A DNA stretch of 64,000 bases from Streptomyces aquilus (lineage in GTDB: Bacteria; Actinomycetota; Actinomycetes; Streptomycetales; Streptomycetaceae): NCBI RefSeq assembly GCF_003955715.1, contig NZ_CP034463.1, positions 9,362,001-9,426,000 on the forward strand, read 5' to 3'. The translations under genes were made by a program, and so were the position numbers. Of the stretch, positions 1 through 9,147 are shown piece after piece. Each line of letters begins with the position of its first letter. Position 1 is the first letter of the stretch. The notes under the pieces were generated by a model that ran no database searches, was not told the DNA's origin, and saw only the letters and a list, made by a program, of their open reading frames with translations.

Positions 1-192
1 CGGTGACCTGACGGACCGGTCGGATGGGACGCGGGCATGCGGAGGCGGTCGTCCCACCGTTGCTCCGATGCCACTCTTAGACGAAGTGTCAGGACGGTAG
101 CGCCGTGAGGGTTACCGCGGGTAGCGGTAGGAAGGTTACGGTTCAGTAATATGCCGTCGCCGCTCTGCCGTTCTCTCCTGGAGGCCGCCGCA

Positions 193-214
193 CCCTCGGT
201 GGAGGCACCGGGGG
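193..214 (-). terminator. Hairpin after ABC exporter operon
   Basis: A 9-bp stem (one G-T pair) with a GAGG loop lies just beyond the stop codon of the leftward ATPase gene. The inner arms are CGGTG and CACCG. There is no T-run, which is common for Streptomyces terminators. Positions 1-192 hold no gene I can support; an AT-richer stretch near 130-160 with repeated GGTTAC/GGTAG words could be a promoter for a gene beyond the left edge. Confidence 0.4.
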
Positions 215-220
215 ACCCGC

Positions 221-892
221 TCAGACGGGCGTGACGCGTCCGTCGCGGACCTCGACGATCCGGTCGGCCACGCCGAGGTGGGTGCGGTCATGGGTGACCA
301 CGACGGTGGATGTGTTCCGGCGCCGGGTGAGGCGGGCGAGCAAGTCGACGACGGCGGCGCCGCGTTCGTGGTCGAGCGCGCTCGTGGGCTCGTCGACCAG
401 CAGGACGGTCGGGTCGTTCATCAGGGCACGGGCGATGTTGACGCGCTGACGCTGACCGCCCGAGAGCTGGTGGGGGCGGCGATGCGCCTGGCCGCCCAGG
501 CCCACCGCGTCCAACAGGTGCTCCGCCCGGTCCCGGGCCTTGCCGGGGGAGCGGCCGGCGAGGTGGGCCATGACCTGGAGCTGTTCCGCGGCGGTGAGGG
601 AGGGCAGGAGGTGGGGCTGCTGGAACACGATGCCGACCTTGTGCCGGCGCAGGTCGGTGAGTTCGCCGCGGGTCATGCCGGTGGTGGGGGTTCCGTCGAT
701 GGTGACGGTCCCGGCGTCGGGGGTGACGAGGGTGGCGGCGACGGCCAGCAGACTGGACTTGCCGGACCCGGAAGGGCCGACCACGGCGGTCAGGCTCGCC
801 CTGGGGACGTCCAGGGTGACGCGGTCGAGGGCGGTGAGGCGGCCCTCGCCGTCCGGGTAGGTGAGGGTGACGGCGGTCAGACGCAGGCTCAT
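221..892 (-). CDS. ABC transporter ATP-binding protein (LolD/MacB type)
   Basis: This is the cytoplasmic ATPase of an ABC exporter, 223 residues, the usual length for the LolD/MacB-like family. Walker A (GPSGSGKS, about residues 39-46), a Q-loop (VFQQPH), the LSGGQRQR signature near residue 143, Walker B (VLLVDEP) and the H-loop histidine (VVTHD) are all present, so it should be catalytically competent. Its ATG overlaps the stop of the upstream permease by four bases (889-892), so the two are translationally coupled. Substrate cannot be read from the sequence; relatives move lipoproteins, peptides or drugs. The divergent two-component system probably controls it, by position only. Confidence 0.9.
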   Translation of the reverse strand: MSLRLTAVTLTYPDGEGRLTALDRVTLDVPRASLTAVVGPSGSGKSSLLAVAATLVTPDAGTVTIDGTPTTGMTRGELTDLRRHKVGIVFQQPHLLPSLTAAEQLQVMAHLAGRSPGKARDRAEHLLDAVGLGGQAHRRPHQLSGGQRQRVNIARALMNDPTVLLVDEPTSALDHERGAAVVDLLARLTRRRNTSTVVVTHDRTHLGVADRIVEVRDGRVTPV

Positions 893-1977
893 CGGGCGCT
901 CCCCAGAGCGGTCAGCGGGTCGACGGAGGTGATCCGGCGGATGGACAGGGCGGACCCGAGCACGCCGAGCAGGACCGTCACCGCGGCCGGTACGAGAACG
1001 GTGGCGGGGGTCAGGACGAACGGCACCGTCGACCCGGCGACGAGGGCACCGACCCCGGCGGCGAGGCCGGTGCCGGCCAGCGTGCCGCCCACCAGGAGCA
1101 CGACGGCCTGCCCGAGAGCGTCCTTCAGCAGGTGCGCGGTGGAGGCGCCGAGGGCCTTGAGCACGGCGACGTCGGCACCGCGCTGGATGGTCCAGACGGT
1201 GAAGAAGGCGCCGACCACCAGGGTGGAGATGACGAACAGGAAGCCGCGCATCAGCTGGAGCGAGCCGTTCTCCGAGGCGTAGGAGCCGATCGCGGACAGC
1301 GAGTCGTCCTTGCCGACCGTGGTGGTGCCGACGGCCCGGTCGGTGGCCCGCACATCGGTGCCGGAGCCGGTGGTCAGCGCGATCACGGTCGCGGTCGGAC
1401 CGCCGCCGGCGCCGGCCGGGGGCGCCGCTTCACGCCACAGGTCGAGGCTGGTCCAGATGACCGGGACGTGGCTGAAGGAGGCGTCGCCGCGTACGGCGGC
1501 CACCTTCACCTTCTGCCCCGCCAGCGTGACGTCGTCCCCCCGCCGCACACCGAGGGCGTCGGCGGCCGGGACGGACAGCACCGCGGTGCGCGGCCCGATC
1601 CTGTCGCTGTCCGGGGCGAGCAGGGAGCCGGGGGTGACACCGAAGACGCCGACACCGGCGCTGCGGTCACCGGCGGTGGCGCGGGTGGTGGTGATGCCGA
1701 GCGGTTCGGCGCTGGTCACACCGGGCGTCCCGGCCCACCGCCGCCACTGCTGCTCGGTCACACTGGAGCCCGCGTACGACAGCTCCCGCCCGCCCCCGGA
1801 CCCGCCGAAGGCGATCAGGTCGGCGGGCAGGCCGGTGATCGCGGAGATGTTCTGCCGGCTCAGCCCGGCGGTCAGCCCCGACAACAGCCCGACCAGCAGG
1901 GTGATGAGCACGACGACGGTTCCCATCAGGGCGAACCGCCCCTTGGCGAACCTCAGGTCTCTCCAGGCGACGAACAC
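889..1977 (-). CDS. FtsX-like ABC transporter permease
   Basis: This is the membrane partner of the ATPase at 221-892. The 362-residue protein has one N-terminal membrane helix (about residues 15-35), a large extracytoplasmic domain, and three helices in the C-terminal FtsX domain, the MacB/LolC layout. I chose the GTG at 1977 (reads MFVAWRDLRFAKGRF) because similar actinobacterial proteins begin with this segment; an in-frame ATG lies at 2022. It overlaps the ATPase start by four bases. The gene is divergent from the histidine kinase gene, leaving about 170 bases for both promoters. Confidence 0.85.
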   Translation of the reverse strand: MFVAWRDLRFAKGRFALMGTVVVLITLLVGLLSGLTAGLSRQNISAITGLPADLIAFGGSGGGRELSYAGSSVTEQQWRRWAGTPGVTSAEPLGITTTRATAGDRSAGVGVFGVTPGSLLAPDSDRIGPRTAVLSVPAADALGVRRGDDVTLAGQKVKVAAVRGDASFSHVPVIWTSLDLWREAAPPAGAGGGPTATVIALTTGSGTDVRATDRAVGTTTVGKDDSLSAIGSYASENGSLQLMRGFLFVISTLVVGAFFTVWTIQRGADVAVLKALGASTAHLLKDALGQAVVLLVGGTLAGTGLAAGVGALVAGSTVPFVLTPATVLVPAAVTVLLGVLGSALSIRRITSVDPLTALGSAR

Positions 1978-2149
1978 GGTTACGGCCTGTCCTTTGCGGT
2001 GGCGGAAGCGGAAGGCCTCCACCGTCGCCGACAGCCCCCTGCGCGCACCTCTGGCGGGGGAGAGCAGTCCACGGATCGCAAGGCGGCACCCGGGTTGTAA
2101 CTTTCGATGGAGGCCGACAGCGGTCCGGCTTCCTTAGTCTGGAAGGACT

Positions 2150-3487
2150 GTGAACACCGCCGCCCCCGCTCTCACCCCGACCACCCGGGCCCTGACCTGG
2201 TGCCTGCACCTGCTGACCGTCGGTTTGCTCGCCCTGGTCGCCACCCGTGCCGTGGCCGACAGCAGCCCGCACGCCGTCCTGATCGTCGCCGTGACGGCGG
2301 TGTGCGCACTGCTGTACGCGGCCGGGCCGATGCTGCCCCGGGTGCGGCTGTCCCGGCGGGCGGCCGGCTGGTGGCTGGCCGCGGTGGGCGGCGCGTGGCT
2401 GGTGCTGCTGGTACTGACCGGCGATGCCGTGTGGGTGGCGTTCCCCCTGTACTTCCTCCAGCTCCACCTGCTGCCGCGCCGACCCGCGCTGCTCGCCGTG
2501 ACCGCGACGGCGCTCGCCGCGGTCGTCGCTTTCGCCGCGCACCAGGGTTCCTTCAGCCCGGCCATGGCCATCGGCCCCGGCCTCGGGGCCGCGGTCGCGG
2601 TGGCCGTGGTGTGGGGGTACGAGGCCCTGTACCAGGAGAGCGAGCAGCGCAGACGGCTGATCGAGGAGCTCACCACCACCCGTGCCGAGCTGGCCCGGGC
2701 CGAGCACACGGCCGGTGTCCTGGCCGAACGCGAACGCCTCGCGCGCGAGATCCACGACACCCTCGCCCAGGGCCTGTCCAGCATCCAGTTGCTGCTGCAC
2801 GCCGCCGAGCGCGCCCTTCCCGGACGGCCCGAACTGGCGGCCCGTCATGTGGTGGCGGCCCGGCAGGCCGCGCAGGACGACCTCGCCGAGGCCCGCCGCT
2901 TCGTCGCCGCCCTCACCCCACCCGCCCTGGACGGCACCACGCTGGCCGGCGCCCTGGAACGGCTGTGCGCCACCACCGATGCCCGCCACCCGCTGACCGC
3001 CCGCTTCCACCTCACCGGCGACCCGGCCCCCCTGCCGACCGAGCACGAGGTCGCCCTGCTGCGCATCGCCCAGTCCGCCCTCGGGAACACCGTCCGCCAC
3101 GCCCGCGCCACGACGAGCGAGATCACCCTCGCCTACCGCGGTGACCAGGTCACCCTCACCGTCATCGACGACGGCATCGGGTTCGACCCAGCCCGCCCGA
3201 CCGGGCCGGACCCCGAGGGCGGCGGCTTCGGGCTGGCCGCGATGCGTACCCGCACACACGCGCTGGGCGGGACTCTGACCGTCGAGTCGGACCCCGGCCA
3301 GGGCACGCTGCTGGCTGCTCGGTTGCCGCGGACCGGGCTCGGGGCGACGGAGACGGAGACGGAGACGGAGGCCGGGCTGGCAGTCGAGTGCGCGGTCGCG
3401 CCTGAGTCTCGGCCGGAGCCCGAGTCTGGGGCGGGGCAGCCCGAGCCCGAGTCTGGGGCGGTAACCGAAACCGGGGCCTGCCCGTGA
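2150..3487 (+). CDS. NarL-type sensor histidine kinase
   Basis: This 445-residue membrane kinase has about four to six N-terminal helices, a short coiled coil, a HisKA_3 dimerisation box (REIHDTLAQG, phospho-accepting His about residue 202) and a HATPase_c domain (DDGIGFD, then GGFGLAAM). The start is GTG after GGAAGG. Its 3' end overlaps the response regulator by four bases (GTGA). The C-terminal 60 or so residues are unusual: four perfect GACGGA hexamers encode a Thr-Glu run, followed by a duplicated CCCGAGTCTGGGGCGG segment encoding a Pro/Glu/Ser-rich tail that the family does not need. It probably senses an envelope or drug signal and controls the divergent exporter; that is inference. 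Confidence 0.88.
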   Translation: MNTAAPALTPTTRALTWCLHLLTVGLLALVATRAVADSSPHAVLIVAVTAVCALLYAAGPMLPRVRLSRRAAGWWLAAVGGAWLVLLVLTGDAVWVAFPLYFLQLHLLPRRPALLAVTATALAAVVAFAAHQGSFSPAMAIGPGLGAAVAVAVVWGYEALYQESEQRRRLIEELTTTRAELARAEHTAGVLAERERLAREIHDTLAQGLSSIQLLLHAAERALPGRPELAARHVVAARQAAQDDLAEARRFVAALTPPALDGTTLAGALERLCATTDARHPLTARFHLTGDPAPLPTEHEVALLRIAQSALGNTVRHARATTSEITLAYRGDQVTLTVIDDGIGFDPARPTGPDPEGGGFGLAAMRTRTHALGGTLTVESDPGQGTLLAARLPRTGLGATETETETEAGLAVECAVAPESRPEPESGAGQPEPESGAVTETGACP

Positions 3488-4119
3488 CCGCCGCCCCCAT
3501 CCGGCTGCTGCTCGCCGACGACCACCCGGTGGTCCGCGCCGGACTGCGTGCCGTACTCGAGACCGAACCCGGCCTGCTGGTGGCGGCCGAGGCGGCCACC
3601 GCCGAAGACGCCGTCGAGCGGGCCGGCGCGGGCGACATCGACGTCGTACTCATGGACCTCCAGTTCGGCAAGGGCATGAACGGGGCCGAGGCCACCGCAC
3701 GGATCACCGCACGGCCCGGCGCCCCACGCGTGCTGATCGTCACCACCTACGACTCCGACGCGGACACCCTGCCCGCCATCGAGGCCGGCGCGACCGGCTA
3801 CCTCCTCAAGGACGCCCCGCCCGAGGACCTGGCCGCCGCCGTGCGCACCGCAGCCGCCGGACGCACCACGCTGGCGCCCGCCGTCGCGGAGCGGCTCATG
3901 AACCGGCTGCGCACGCCCGGCACCACGCTGACCCGGCGGGAGACGGAGGTCCTGGTGCTGGTCGCCGAGGGGCTGTCCAACCAGGCCATCGGCCGGCGCC
4001 TGCACCTCACCGAGGGAACGGTCAAGTCCCACCTGGCCCGCGTCTACACCAAGCTCGACGTCGACTCCCGTACGGCCGCCGTCGCGGCCGCCGCCCACCT
4101 CGGCCTCATCCGCCGCTGA
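3484..4119 (+). CDS. NarL/LuxR-family response regulator
   Basis: This is a 211-residue cytoplasmic DNA-binding regulator and cognate partner of the kinase at 2150-3487, whose stop codon overlaps its GTG start. The receiver domain (residues 1-120) has the acidic pair (ADDHP), the phospho-acceptor in VVLMDLQF and the conserved lysine in YLLKDA. The C-terminal GerE helix-turn-helix contains LTRRETEVL and LSNQAIGRRLHLTEGTVKSHL. Probable targets are its own operon and the divergent ABC exporter. A hairpin follows at 4139-4158. Confidence 0.9.
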   Translation: MTAAPIRLLLADDHPVVRAGLRAVLETEPGLLVAAEAATAEDAVERAGAGDIDVVLMDLQFGKGMNGAEATARITARPGAPRVLIVTTYDSDADTLPAIEAGATGYLLKDAPPEDLAAAVRTAAAGRTTLAPAVAERLMNRLRTPGTTLTRRETEVLVLVAEGLSNQAIGRRLHLTEGTVKSHLARVYTKLDVDSRTAAVAAAAHLGLIRR

Positions 4120-4138
4120 CCGACCCGCCGGAGGGAAC

Positions 4139-4158
4139 CGTGCCCCGGGGCGGGCACG
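4139..4158 (+). terminator. Hairpin after response regulator
   Basis: Perfect 7-bp stem CGTGCCC/GGGCACG with a six-base GC loop, 20 bases past the regulator stop and 50 bases before the next gene. No T-run. It likely separates the two-component operon from the TraB-family gene. Confidence 0.5.
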
Positions 4159-4209
4159 TGTCCTGAATACGGGCGTCAGGGGGACGACCGAGGGGCACGG
4201 GGGGCGACG

Positions 4210-4911
4210 ATGCAGATCATCGAAGTGACCGGGTATGCCGTCAGATCCGCGGTGATCACCATGCGGCGGCGCGACAAGCCGCTCGAGTTCGTGGTCTTCC
4301 CGATGCTGCATGTCGCCTCGCCGACCTTCTACTCCCAGGTGCGCGGCAGGCTGAAAGAGTGCGACCTCATCGTGCTGGAGGGCATCAGGGGGAGGTCGGC
4401 CGGGGTGAGCGCCCTCACCCTCGCCTACCGGTTCGCCCCGCGCCGCAAGCGCAACGGCCTGGAGGAGCAGCGCTACGAGACGCTGATCCCGGACTCCGTA
4501 CCGGTGATCAACCCGGACGTGACCGCGGCGGAGGCGATCGCGGACCTGAAGACCCTGCCGCGGTGGATGCATCTGCTCCTGCTGATCGCGGCTCCGGTGA
4601 TGGGCCTGGTGTTCGCGCTGCGCGGTCCGCGCGCCTTCCTCGACGAGGACATGGCGGTCGACGACCTGCCGACCACGCTGCGGGCGGAATGGCTGGCAGA
4701 CGATCCCATCGAACACGCCATGAGCGACCGGCGCGACGCACGGCTGCTCGCCGCGCTCGGCGAGATCTACGCCGAGCGCGGCGACGAGCCGATCCGGGTG
4801 GCCGTCGTGTACGGCGCCGGCCATGTCCCGGCGATCGTGGCGGGCCTGATGGAACGTCATGGCTACCGCCCCCGCGACGCGCAGTGGCTCACCGTCATGA
4901 TCCCGGCGTAG
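4210..4911 (+). CDS. TraB/PrgY-family protein
   Basis: A 233-residue protein resembling the TraB/PrgY/GumN superfamily. It shows an early histidine motif (FPMLHVASPTFY), followed by LIVLEG, and a late GAGHVPAI segment; such His and Glu residues are the conserved metal-site candidates of this family, some members of which are metalloproteases. A hydrophobic stretch (MHLLLLIAAPVMGLVFAL, about residues 118-135) may be a membrane helix. The function in Streptomyces is unknown. It is monocistronic, flanked by a hairpin upstream and the oppositely oriented TPR gene downstream. Confidence 0.7.
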   Translation: MQIIEVTGYAVRSAVITMRRRDKPLEFVVFPMLHVASPTFYSQVRGRLKECDLIVLEGIRGRSAGVSALTLAYRFAPRRKRNGLEEQRYETLIPDSVPVINPDVTAAEAIADLKTLPRWMHLLLLIAAPVMGLVFALRGPRAFLDEDMAVDDLPTTLRAEWLADDPIEHAMSDRRDARLLAALGEIYAERGDEPIRVAVVYGAGHVPAIVAGLMERHGYRPRDAQWLTVMIPA

Positions 4912-4949
4912 GACGGGACGCCGGACGGGATCTTCGCCCGTCCCCGTGT

Positions 4950-5930
4950 TCAGGCCTGGCGCGTTGCGCGCCGCGCCTCCGCCACCAGTTCGCGGGGCAG
5001 TCCCTCCGCCGCGCACGCGTGGTCGATCAGGAGGGCGCGGTAGCCGGGGCTCGGGACCTGCGGCGCGAGTGCGATCAGCGCGCGGAGATCGTCGGACGAG
5101 CCGGACCGGCGGGTGCGGTAGGCGGCAGCCGCGGCGCGCAGGGAGGCTTCGCCGGGCGCGTGGGCCAGACCCTGCTCGGCCTGGGCGGCGGCCCCGGCGA
5201 AGTCGCCTTGCTCGGCACGTACGTCGGCGAGGTCCAGATGGACCGACCAGTTGTCGGGTTCCAGGGCCAGCGCCCGTTCGAAGGCGGTCGCGGCCTGGTC
5301 CAAACGGCCCATCACCCGCCAGGTGGCTGCTCGCGCGACCTCGGTCCACATGGCGGGTTCGAGGGCACGGTCGCACACGGCGAAGGCCAGGTCGTAGCGG
5401 CCGCAGGCCCGCGGCAGCCGGGCCATGGAGGCCAGGGACTCCGGTACGGGACTGCGTGCCGAGACGACGTCGATGGCTCGGAACCAGGGGGTGAACCGCT
5501 CGCGCATGGCGTCGGAGTCGAGGTCGTGGCCGTAGTCCAAGGTCCGCAGACACGCCTCCGCCATGGCCTCGGCACGCACGGCGCCGAGCAGCTGGGCATC
5601 GCCGAACCACGGGGCGGCGCCCCACGCGACGTCGGGGCGCGCGCCGGTGGCCGAGCCGAGCGCCATCACCGCGTCGTCCATCTCCCCGTCGAGGAAGAAG
5701 AAGTACGCCTGCGCCACCACGGCGCTCAGGGAGGAGTCCCGCCGGACATCCTCTTCGAGCTCCGAGCGCCGGTCCCGCCACAGCTCGGCGAGGGCCGCGT
5801 ACGGCTCCGGGGCGTCCGGCGCCGAGGCGACCGCGCCGACCAGGAACCTCACGGCACCGGCCGGGCTTCCGCCGCAGTGCGCCATCACGCCGGCGAGCGT
5901 GACCCCCACCGCCACTGACTTGTTCGACAT
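4950..5930 (-). CDS. Tetratricopeptide-repeat protein
   Basis: A 326-residue soluble alpha-helical protein. At least three degenerate TPR units are visible in the second half (for example GRLDQAATAFERALALEPDN, then ADVRAEQGDFAGAAAQAEQGLAHAP), and weaker ones before. There is no enzymatic motif, so it is probably a scaffold; the partner is unknown. Neither the ATG at 5930 nor the in-frame ATG at 5969 has a clear ribosome binding site; I prefer 5930 because the extra residues look non-conserved. It converges with the TraB-family gene. Confidence 0.7.
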   Translation of the reverse strand: MSNKSVAVGVTLAGVMAHCGGSPAGAVRFLVGAVASAPDAPEPYAALAELWRDRRSELEEDVRRDSSLSAVVAQAYFFFLDGEMDDAVMALGSATGARPDVAWGAAPWFGDAQLLGAVRAEAMAEACLRTLDYGHDLDSDAMRERFTPWFRAIDVVSARSPVPESLASMARLPRACGRYDLAFAVCDRALEPAMWTEVARAATWRVMGRLDQAATAFERALALEPDNWSVHLDLADVRAEQGDFAGAAAQAEQGLAHAPGEASLRAAAAAYRTRRSGSSDDLRALIALAPQVPSPGYRALLIDHACAAEGLPRELVAEARRATRQA

Positions 5931-6169
5931 CGGCAGAGAATATCCAGGCCCGAGGGACGGGTGGGACATCGGACGTCGACGCCGCCGACGAACGCGGCGA
6001 ACAGGCCCTCCCCAGAAGGGCGCGGAAGCCCGCCCGCCGGATTCGTGACCTGAGCGTTACCTGTACCTGAGGGCGTAGATCCTTCACCGCGGGGCACTTG
6101 GTGTCTGCCGGGCGGCACGGGGTGTCGGGCGGCGGTGTCAGAGGGCTACAGGTGAAGAGGGGACTCGCG

Positions 6170-6415
6170 ATGATCCTTCCGGCTGAGAGAGAACTGCGGA
6201 CCGCGCTGGCGCGTTTCGCCGAGGCCCGCATCGAGTACGACGCGTCGGGCGGCAGGCGGTGCGGCCGCGCGCTGGAGGACGCCACGTACACCCTCTGCGT
6301 ACTGACCGGCGCCCGCACCGCCGACGAGGCCCTGGCCGCGGCGGACGCGCTGCTGCTGCGGTACGGCGCGCGCGCCGAGAGCGCCGCGCACGAGGACAGG
6401 ACACTGGCGGCCTGA
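6170..6415 (+). CDS. Small DUF5133-type protein
   Basis: An 81-residue helical protein starting at ATG 6170 (MILPAERELRTAL) after an AAGAGG site. The pattern LARFAEARI, then LEDATYTLCVLTGARTADEALAAADALL resembles the small Streptomyces family annotated as DUF5133, often found near regulators and of unknown function. A longer in-frame reading begins at 6098 but lacks support. It is followed by a separate oxidoreductase gene. Confidence 0.65.
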   Translation: MILPAERELRTALARFAEARIEYDASGGRRCGRALEDATYTLCVLTGARTADEALAAADALLLRYGARAESAAHEDRTLAA

Positions 6416-6530
6416 CCGCCCGGGGGCGAGTCGTCCGGTGGGTGGGAATACCGGACGACTCGGTCTAGGTTCATCCCGGGAGCCGGCCGCATCTTCGCCG
6501 TCCGGCCACATCGCGGAAGGACCGAACCTC

Positions 6531-7220
6531 ATGCGCTACGCCGTTCTCGGCACCGGCATCGTCGGCCGTACGATCGCCGCCAAGCTCGCGTCACTCGGCC
6601 ATGAGGTGGTCATCGGAACCCGTGACCCGCAGGCCACCCTCGCCCGCACCGACCCCGACGGCATGGGCAACCCGCCGTACGCCGTCTGGCAGGCCGACCA
6701 CGCCGACGTGCTGCTGAAGCCGTTCGCGGAGGCCGCCGCCCTCGGCGAGACGATCGTCAACACCACCGCCGGTACCGCCGCCCTGACGGCCCTGGACGCG
6801 GCGGGCAGCGCGAACCTGGCGGGCAAGGTCGTCATCGACGTCGCCAACCCGCTGGACTTCTCCGCCGGTATGCCGCCCACGCTCGACCCCGTCAACACCG
6901 ACAGCCTCGGCGAGCAGATCCAGCGCGCCTTCCCCGAGGCGAAGGTCGTCAAGACCCTCAACACCATGACCTGCGCGGTCATGGTCGAGCCCACGCGTGT
7001 GGCCGGGGAACACAACGTGTTCGTCTCCGGCGCGGACACCGGCGCCAAGAAGCAGGTCACCGAGCTGCTGGTGTCCTTCGGCTGGCCCGAGCACAGTGTC
7101 ATCGACCTCGGCGGCATCGAGACCGCCCGCGGCACCGAGATGCTGCTGCCGATCTGGCTGCGCCTGATGGGCACGCTCGGCCACGCCGACTTCAACTTCC
7201 ACATCCAGGGCGCCCGTTAG
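6531..7220 (+). CDS. NADPH-dependent F420 reductase-like oxidoreductase
   Basis: A 229-residue Rossmann-fold protein. It opens with the dinucleotide-binding loop GTGIVG, has GTRDP after the second strand, and contains DVANPLDF and VKTLNTM, typical of the NADP/F420 oxidoreductase superfamily (PF03807-like). It is likely a cytosolic NADP-dependent reductase; whether it uses F420 or another substrate cannot be told. The start at 6531 is preceded by GGAAGG. A small hairpin overlaps its stop codon. Confidence 0.8.
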   Translation: MRYAVLGTGIVGRTIAAKLASLGHEVVIGTRDPQATLARTDPDGMGNPPYAVWQADHADVLLKPFAEAAALGETIVNTTAGTAALTALDAAGSANLAGKVVIDVANPLDFSAGMPPTLDPVNTDSLGEQIQRAFPEAKVVKTLNTMTCAVMVEPTRVAGEHNVFVSGADTGAKKQVTELLVSFGWPEHSVIDLGGIETARGTEMLLPIWLRLMGTLGHADFNFHIQGAR

Positions 7221-7227
7221 CACGGGC
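7212..7227. terminator. Hairpin between converging genes
   Basis: Perfect 6-bp stem GCCCGT/ACGGGC with loop TAGC; the loop contains the stop codon of the oxidoreductase. Being symmetric, it may serve both this gene and the converging response regulator. Confidence 0.45.
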
Positions 7228-7240
7228 CACGTCCCGGTCC

Positions 7241-7888
7241 TCAGGTGAGTTCCAGCAGCCCGCGACGCATGGCTTCGGACACCGCGGCCGCTCTGTTGTC
7301 CACGCCGAGCTTGCGGTAGATCCGGATCAGGTGGGTCTTGATCGTCGCCTCGCTCAGATGCAGGGACAGCGCGATGGAGCGGTTGCTGTGCCCGTCGGCC
7401 ATCAGCCGGACGACCTCCGTCTCACGCCGCGTCAGTTCCGCCGCGGGGCTGACGACTTGGCCGACCAGATGGCCGACCAGCTCGGCCGCGAGCCCGATGC
7501 CGCCCGCACCGGCGCTGCGCACGGCACGGAAGAGCTCGTCGGGCGGACCGGCCTTGAGGACGTAACCGCGGGCCCCGGCCTCCAACGCCCGTACGACGTC
7601 GGCGCGTCCGGAATAGCTGGTGAGCATCACCACCGGCAGCCCCGGCGCCGCCGACGCCAGTCGGCGTACCGCTTCCACGCCGTCCATGCCGCCGTCGCCG
7701 TGGGCGAAGCGGAGGTCCATCAGGACGACGTCCGGCCTCAGTTCGAGCGCGAGCCGGACCGCCTGTTCCCCACTGTGCGCCTCCGCGACGACGTCGAGGT
7801 CCGCGGCGCCCTCCAGCAGGGCCCGTAGCCCCGCGCGGACGACCGCGTGGTCGTCGGCGATCAGCAGACGCAGCGGGGCGGGTGTCAT
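7241..7888 (-). CDS. NarL/LuxR-family response regulator
   Basis: A 215-residue regulator with a receiver domain (IADDHA, VVLMDLRF with the phospho-acceptor Asp, YVLKAG) and a C-terminal LuxR-type helix-turn-helix (LTRRETEVVRLMADGHSNRSIALSLHLSEATIKTHL). Its ATG overlaps the kinase stop by four bases, so it is co-translated with the kinase at 7885-9147. It has no adjacent transporter or enzyme on its strand, so its regulon is not evident. Confidence 0.9.
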   Translation of the reverse strand: MTPAPLRLLIADDHAVVRAGLRALLEGAADLDVVAEAHSGEQAVRLALELRPDVVLMDLRFAHGDGGMDGVEAVRRLASAAPGLPVVMLTSYSGRADVVRALEAGARGYVLKAGPPDELFRAVRSAGAGGIGLAAELVGHLVGQVVSPAAELTRRETEVVRLMADGHSNRSIALSLHLSEATIKTHLIRIYRKLGVDNRAAAVSEAMRRGLLELT

Positions 7889-9147
7889 CGGGGGACCGCC
7901 GAGGTGAGCGGCTGGGCCGTGACGGCGGCCGGGCGGTGGCGGGTGGGCACGGTGGCGCGGACCCGGGTGCCGCGGCCGGGCCGGCTCTCGACGGCGAGGT
8001 CACCCCCGTGCTCCCGCAGCCGGGCGCGGGCCGAGGGGAGACCGAGACCGCGGCCGGACCCGGACGGCGTACCGGTGTCGGCCGGCGCGAAGCCGACGCC
8101 GTCGTCCCGCACGTCCAGCTCGACGCGGTCCGGATGATGGCGCAGTGTCACCAGCAGCCGACTGGCATGGGCGTGCTCACGGGCGTTCGCGACCATGCTG
8201 TGCGCCACGCGGAACACGGTGGTCGCCGTCTCCTCGTCCAGCTCGGGACGCCGGCTGCCCACGGTGCGGAACTCCACGTCGGCCGCGGCTCCCTCCAACT
8301 GGGCGCGGGCGCACAGCAGTCGCAGCGAGTCCTCGAGTCCGGCCTGCGTGACCGGGGCGGGGGTGAGGTCCCGGATGATCCGCCGGGTCTCCACGAGGCC
8401 GACGTCCAGCCCCTCGACGACCGCGCGCACCCGGGTGTGCGCCACGTCGGGTCGCTCGTGCCAGTCGCGCTCGGCCGCCCGCAGCAGCATCAGGCTGCCG
8501 GACAGCTCCTGGGCGAGCGTGTCGTGCAGGTCCCGGGCGATGCGCGCGCGTTCCTCCAGGACACCCGTGCGGTGCCTCTCCTCGGCCAGCGAGTCCCGTG
8601 TGCCGCGCAGCTCCTCCACCAGCCGCTGCCGCTCCGCAAGGGTCCGCTGCAACGTCCGGTGCACGGCGACCGTGCCCCAGACCGCGGCGACCGGGACGAG
8701 TACCAGCTCCGGGTCGAATCCCCCGGCGTCGCGGGTGAGCTGGCCGAGCAGGACGACAGTGATCGCCAGCACGGCGACCGCGACGGACCTGGGACCGAGC
8801 GTGCGCAGCGCGACCACGGCCAGCGGCACGGCACACCACACGTAGGAGCCCGTGAACGGCGGCGGGGCGAGAAAGACGAGGGTCGCCCACTCCCCGACGA
8901 GCAGGGCGACCCAGAGCGCACGGCCGCGCGGACCCAGCACCGTCCACGACGCCAGGCCGACCGCGTACGTCACCGCGAGCAGCCCGCTGATCGTCACGAT
9001 CTCCCAGCACAGCGGGATGTTCAGCCGGACCAGTCGGATCAGCGCGACCCCGACGACGAGGAAGAACACCAGGTGTGGCAGCTGCCGCGCGGCGACACGA
9101 GTGAGGCGGCCCGACATGCGAGCGGGCACGGCGTCCAGGTCGGACAA
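7885..9147 (-). CDS. NarL-type sensor histidine kinase
   Basis: A 420-residue membrane histidine kinase: about six N-terminal helices (to residue 155), a linker coiled coil, a HisKA_3 box (RIARDLHDTLAQELSG) and a HATPase domain (DDGVGFAPAD, then GRGLGLPSARARL). I chose TTG at 9147 because it follows AGGGGG by seven bases; ATG 9117 is in frame but has no Shine-Dalgarno sequence, and GTG 9129 is another option. The membrane part is a generic sensor of unknown ligand. It is operonic with the regulator at 7241. Confidence 0.85.
   Translation of the reverse strand: MSDLDAVPARMSGRLTRVAARQLPHLVFFLVVGVALIRLVRLNIPLCWEIVTISGLLAVTYAVGLASWTVLGPRGRALWVALLVGEWATLVFLAPPPFTGSYVWCAVPLAVVALRTLGPRSVAVAVLAITVVLLGQLTRDAGGFDPELVLVPVAAVWGTVAVHRTLQRTLAERQRLVEELRGTRDSLAEERHRTGVLEERARIARDLHDTLAQELSGSLMLLRAAERDWHERPDVAHTRVRAVVEGLDVGLVETRRIIRDLTPAPVTQAGLEDSLRLLCARAQLEGAAADVEFRTVGSRRPELDEETATTVFRVAHSMVANAREHAHASRLLVTLRHHPDRVELDVRDDGVGFAPADTGTPSGSGRGLGLPSARARLREHGGDLAVESRPGRGTRVRATVPTRHRPAAVTAQPLTSAVPR

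Noticed and set aside
3133-6492. Very long open frame on the minus strand opposite the regulator and TraB genes
   Set aside because: High GC keeps antisense frames open; the predicted protein is low-complexity and overlaps four genes that have clear motifs and ribosome sites.
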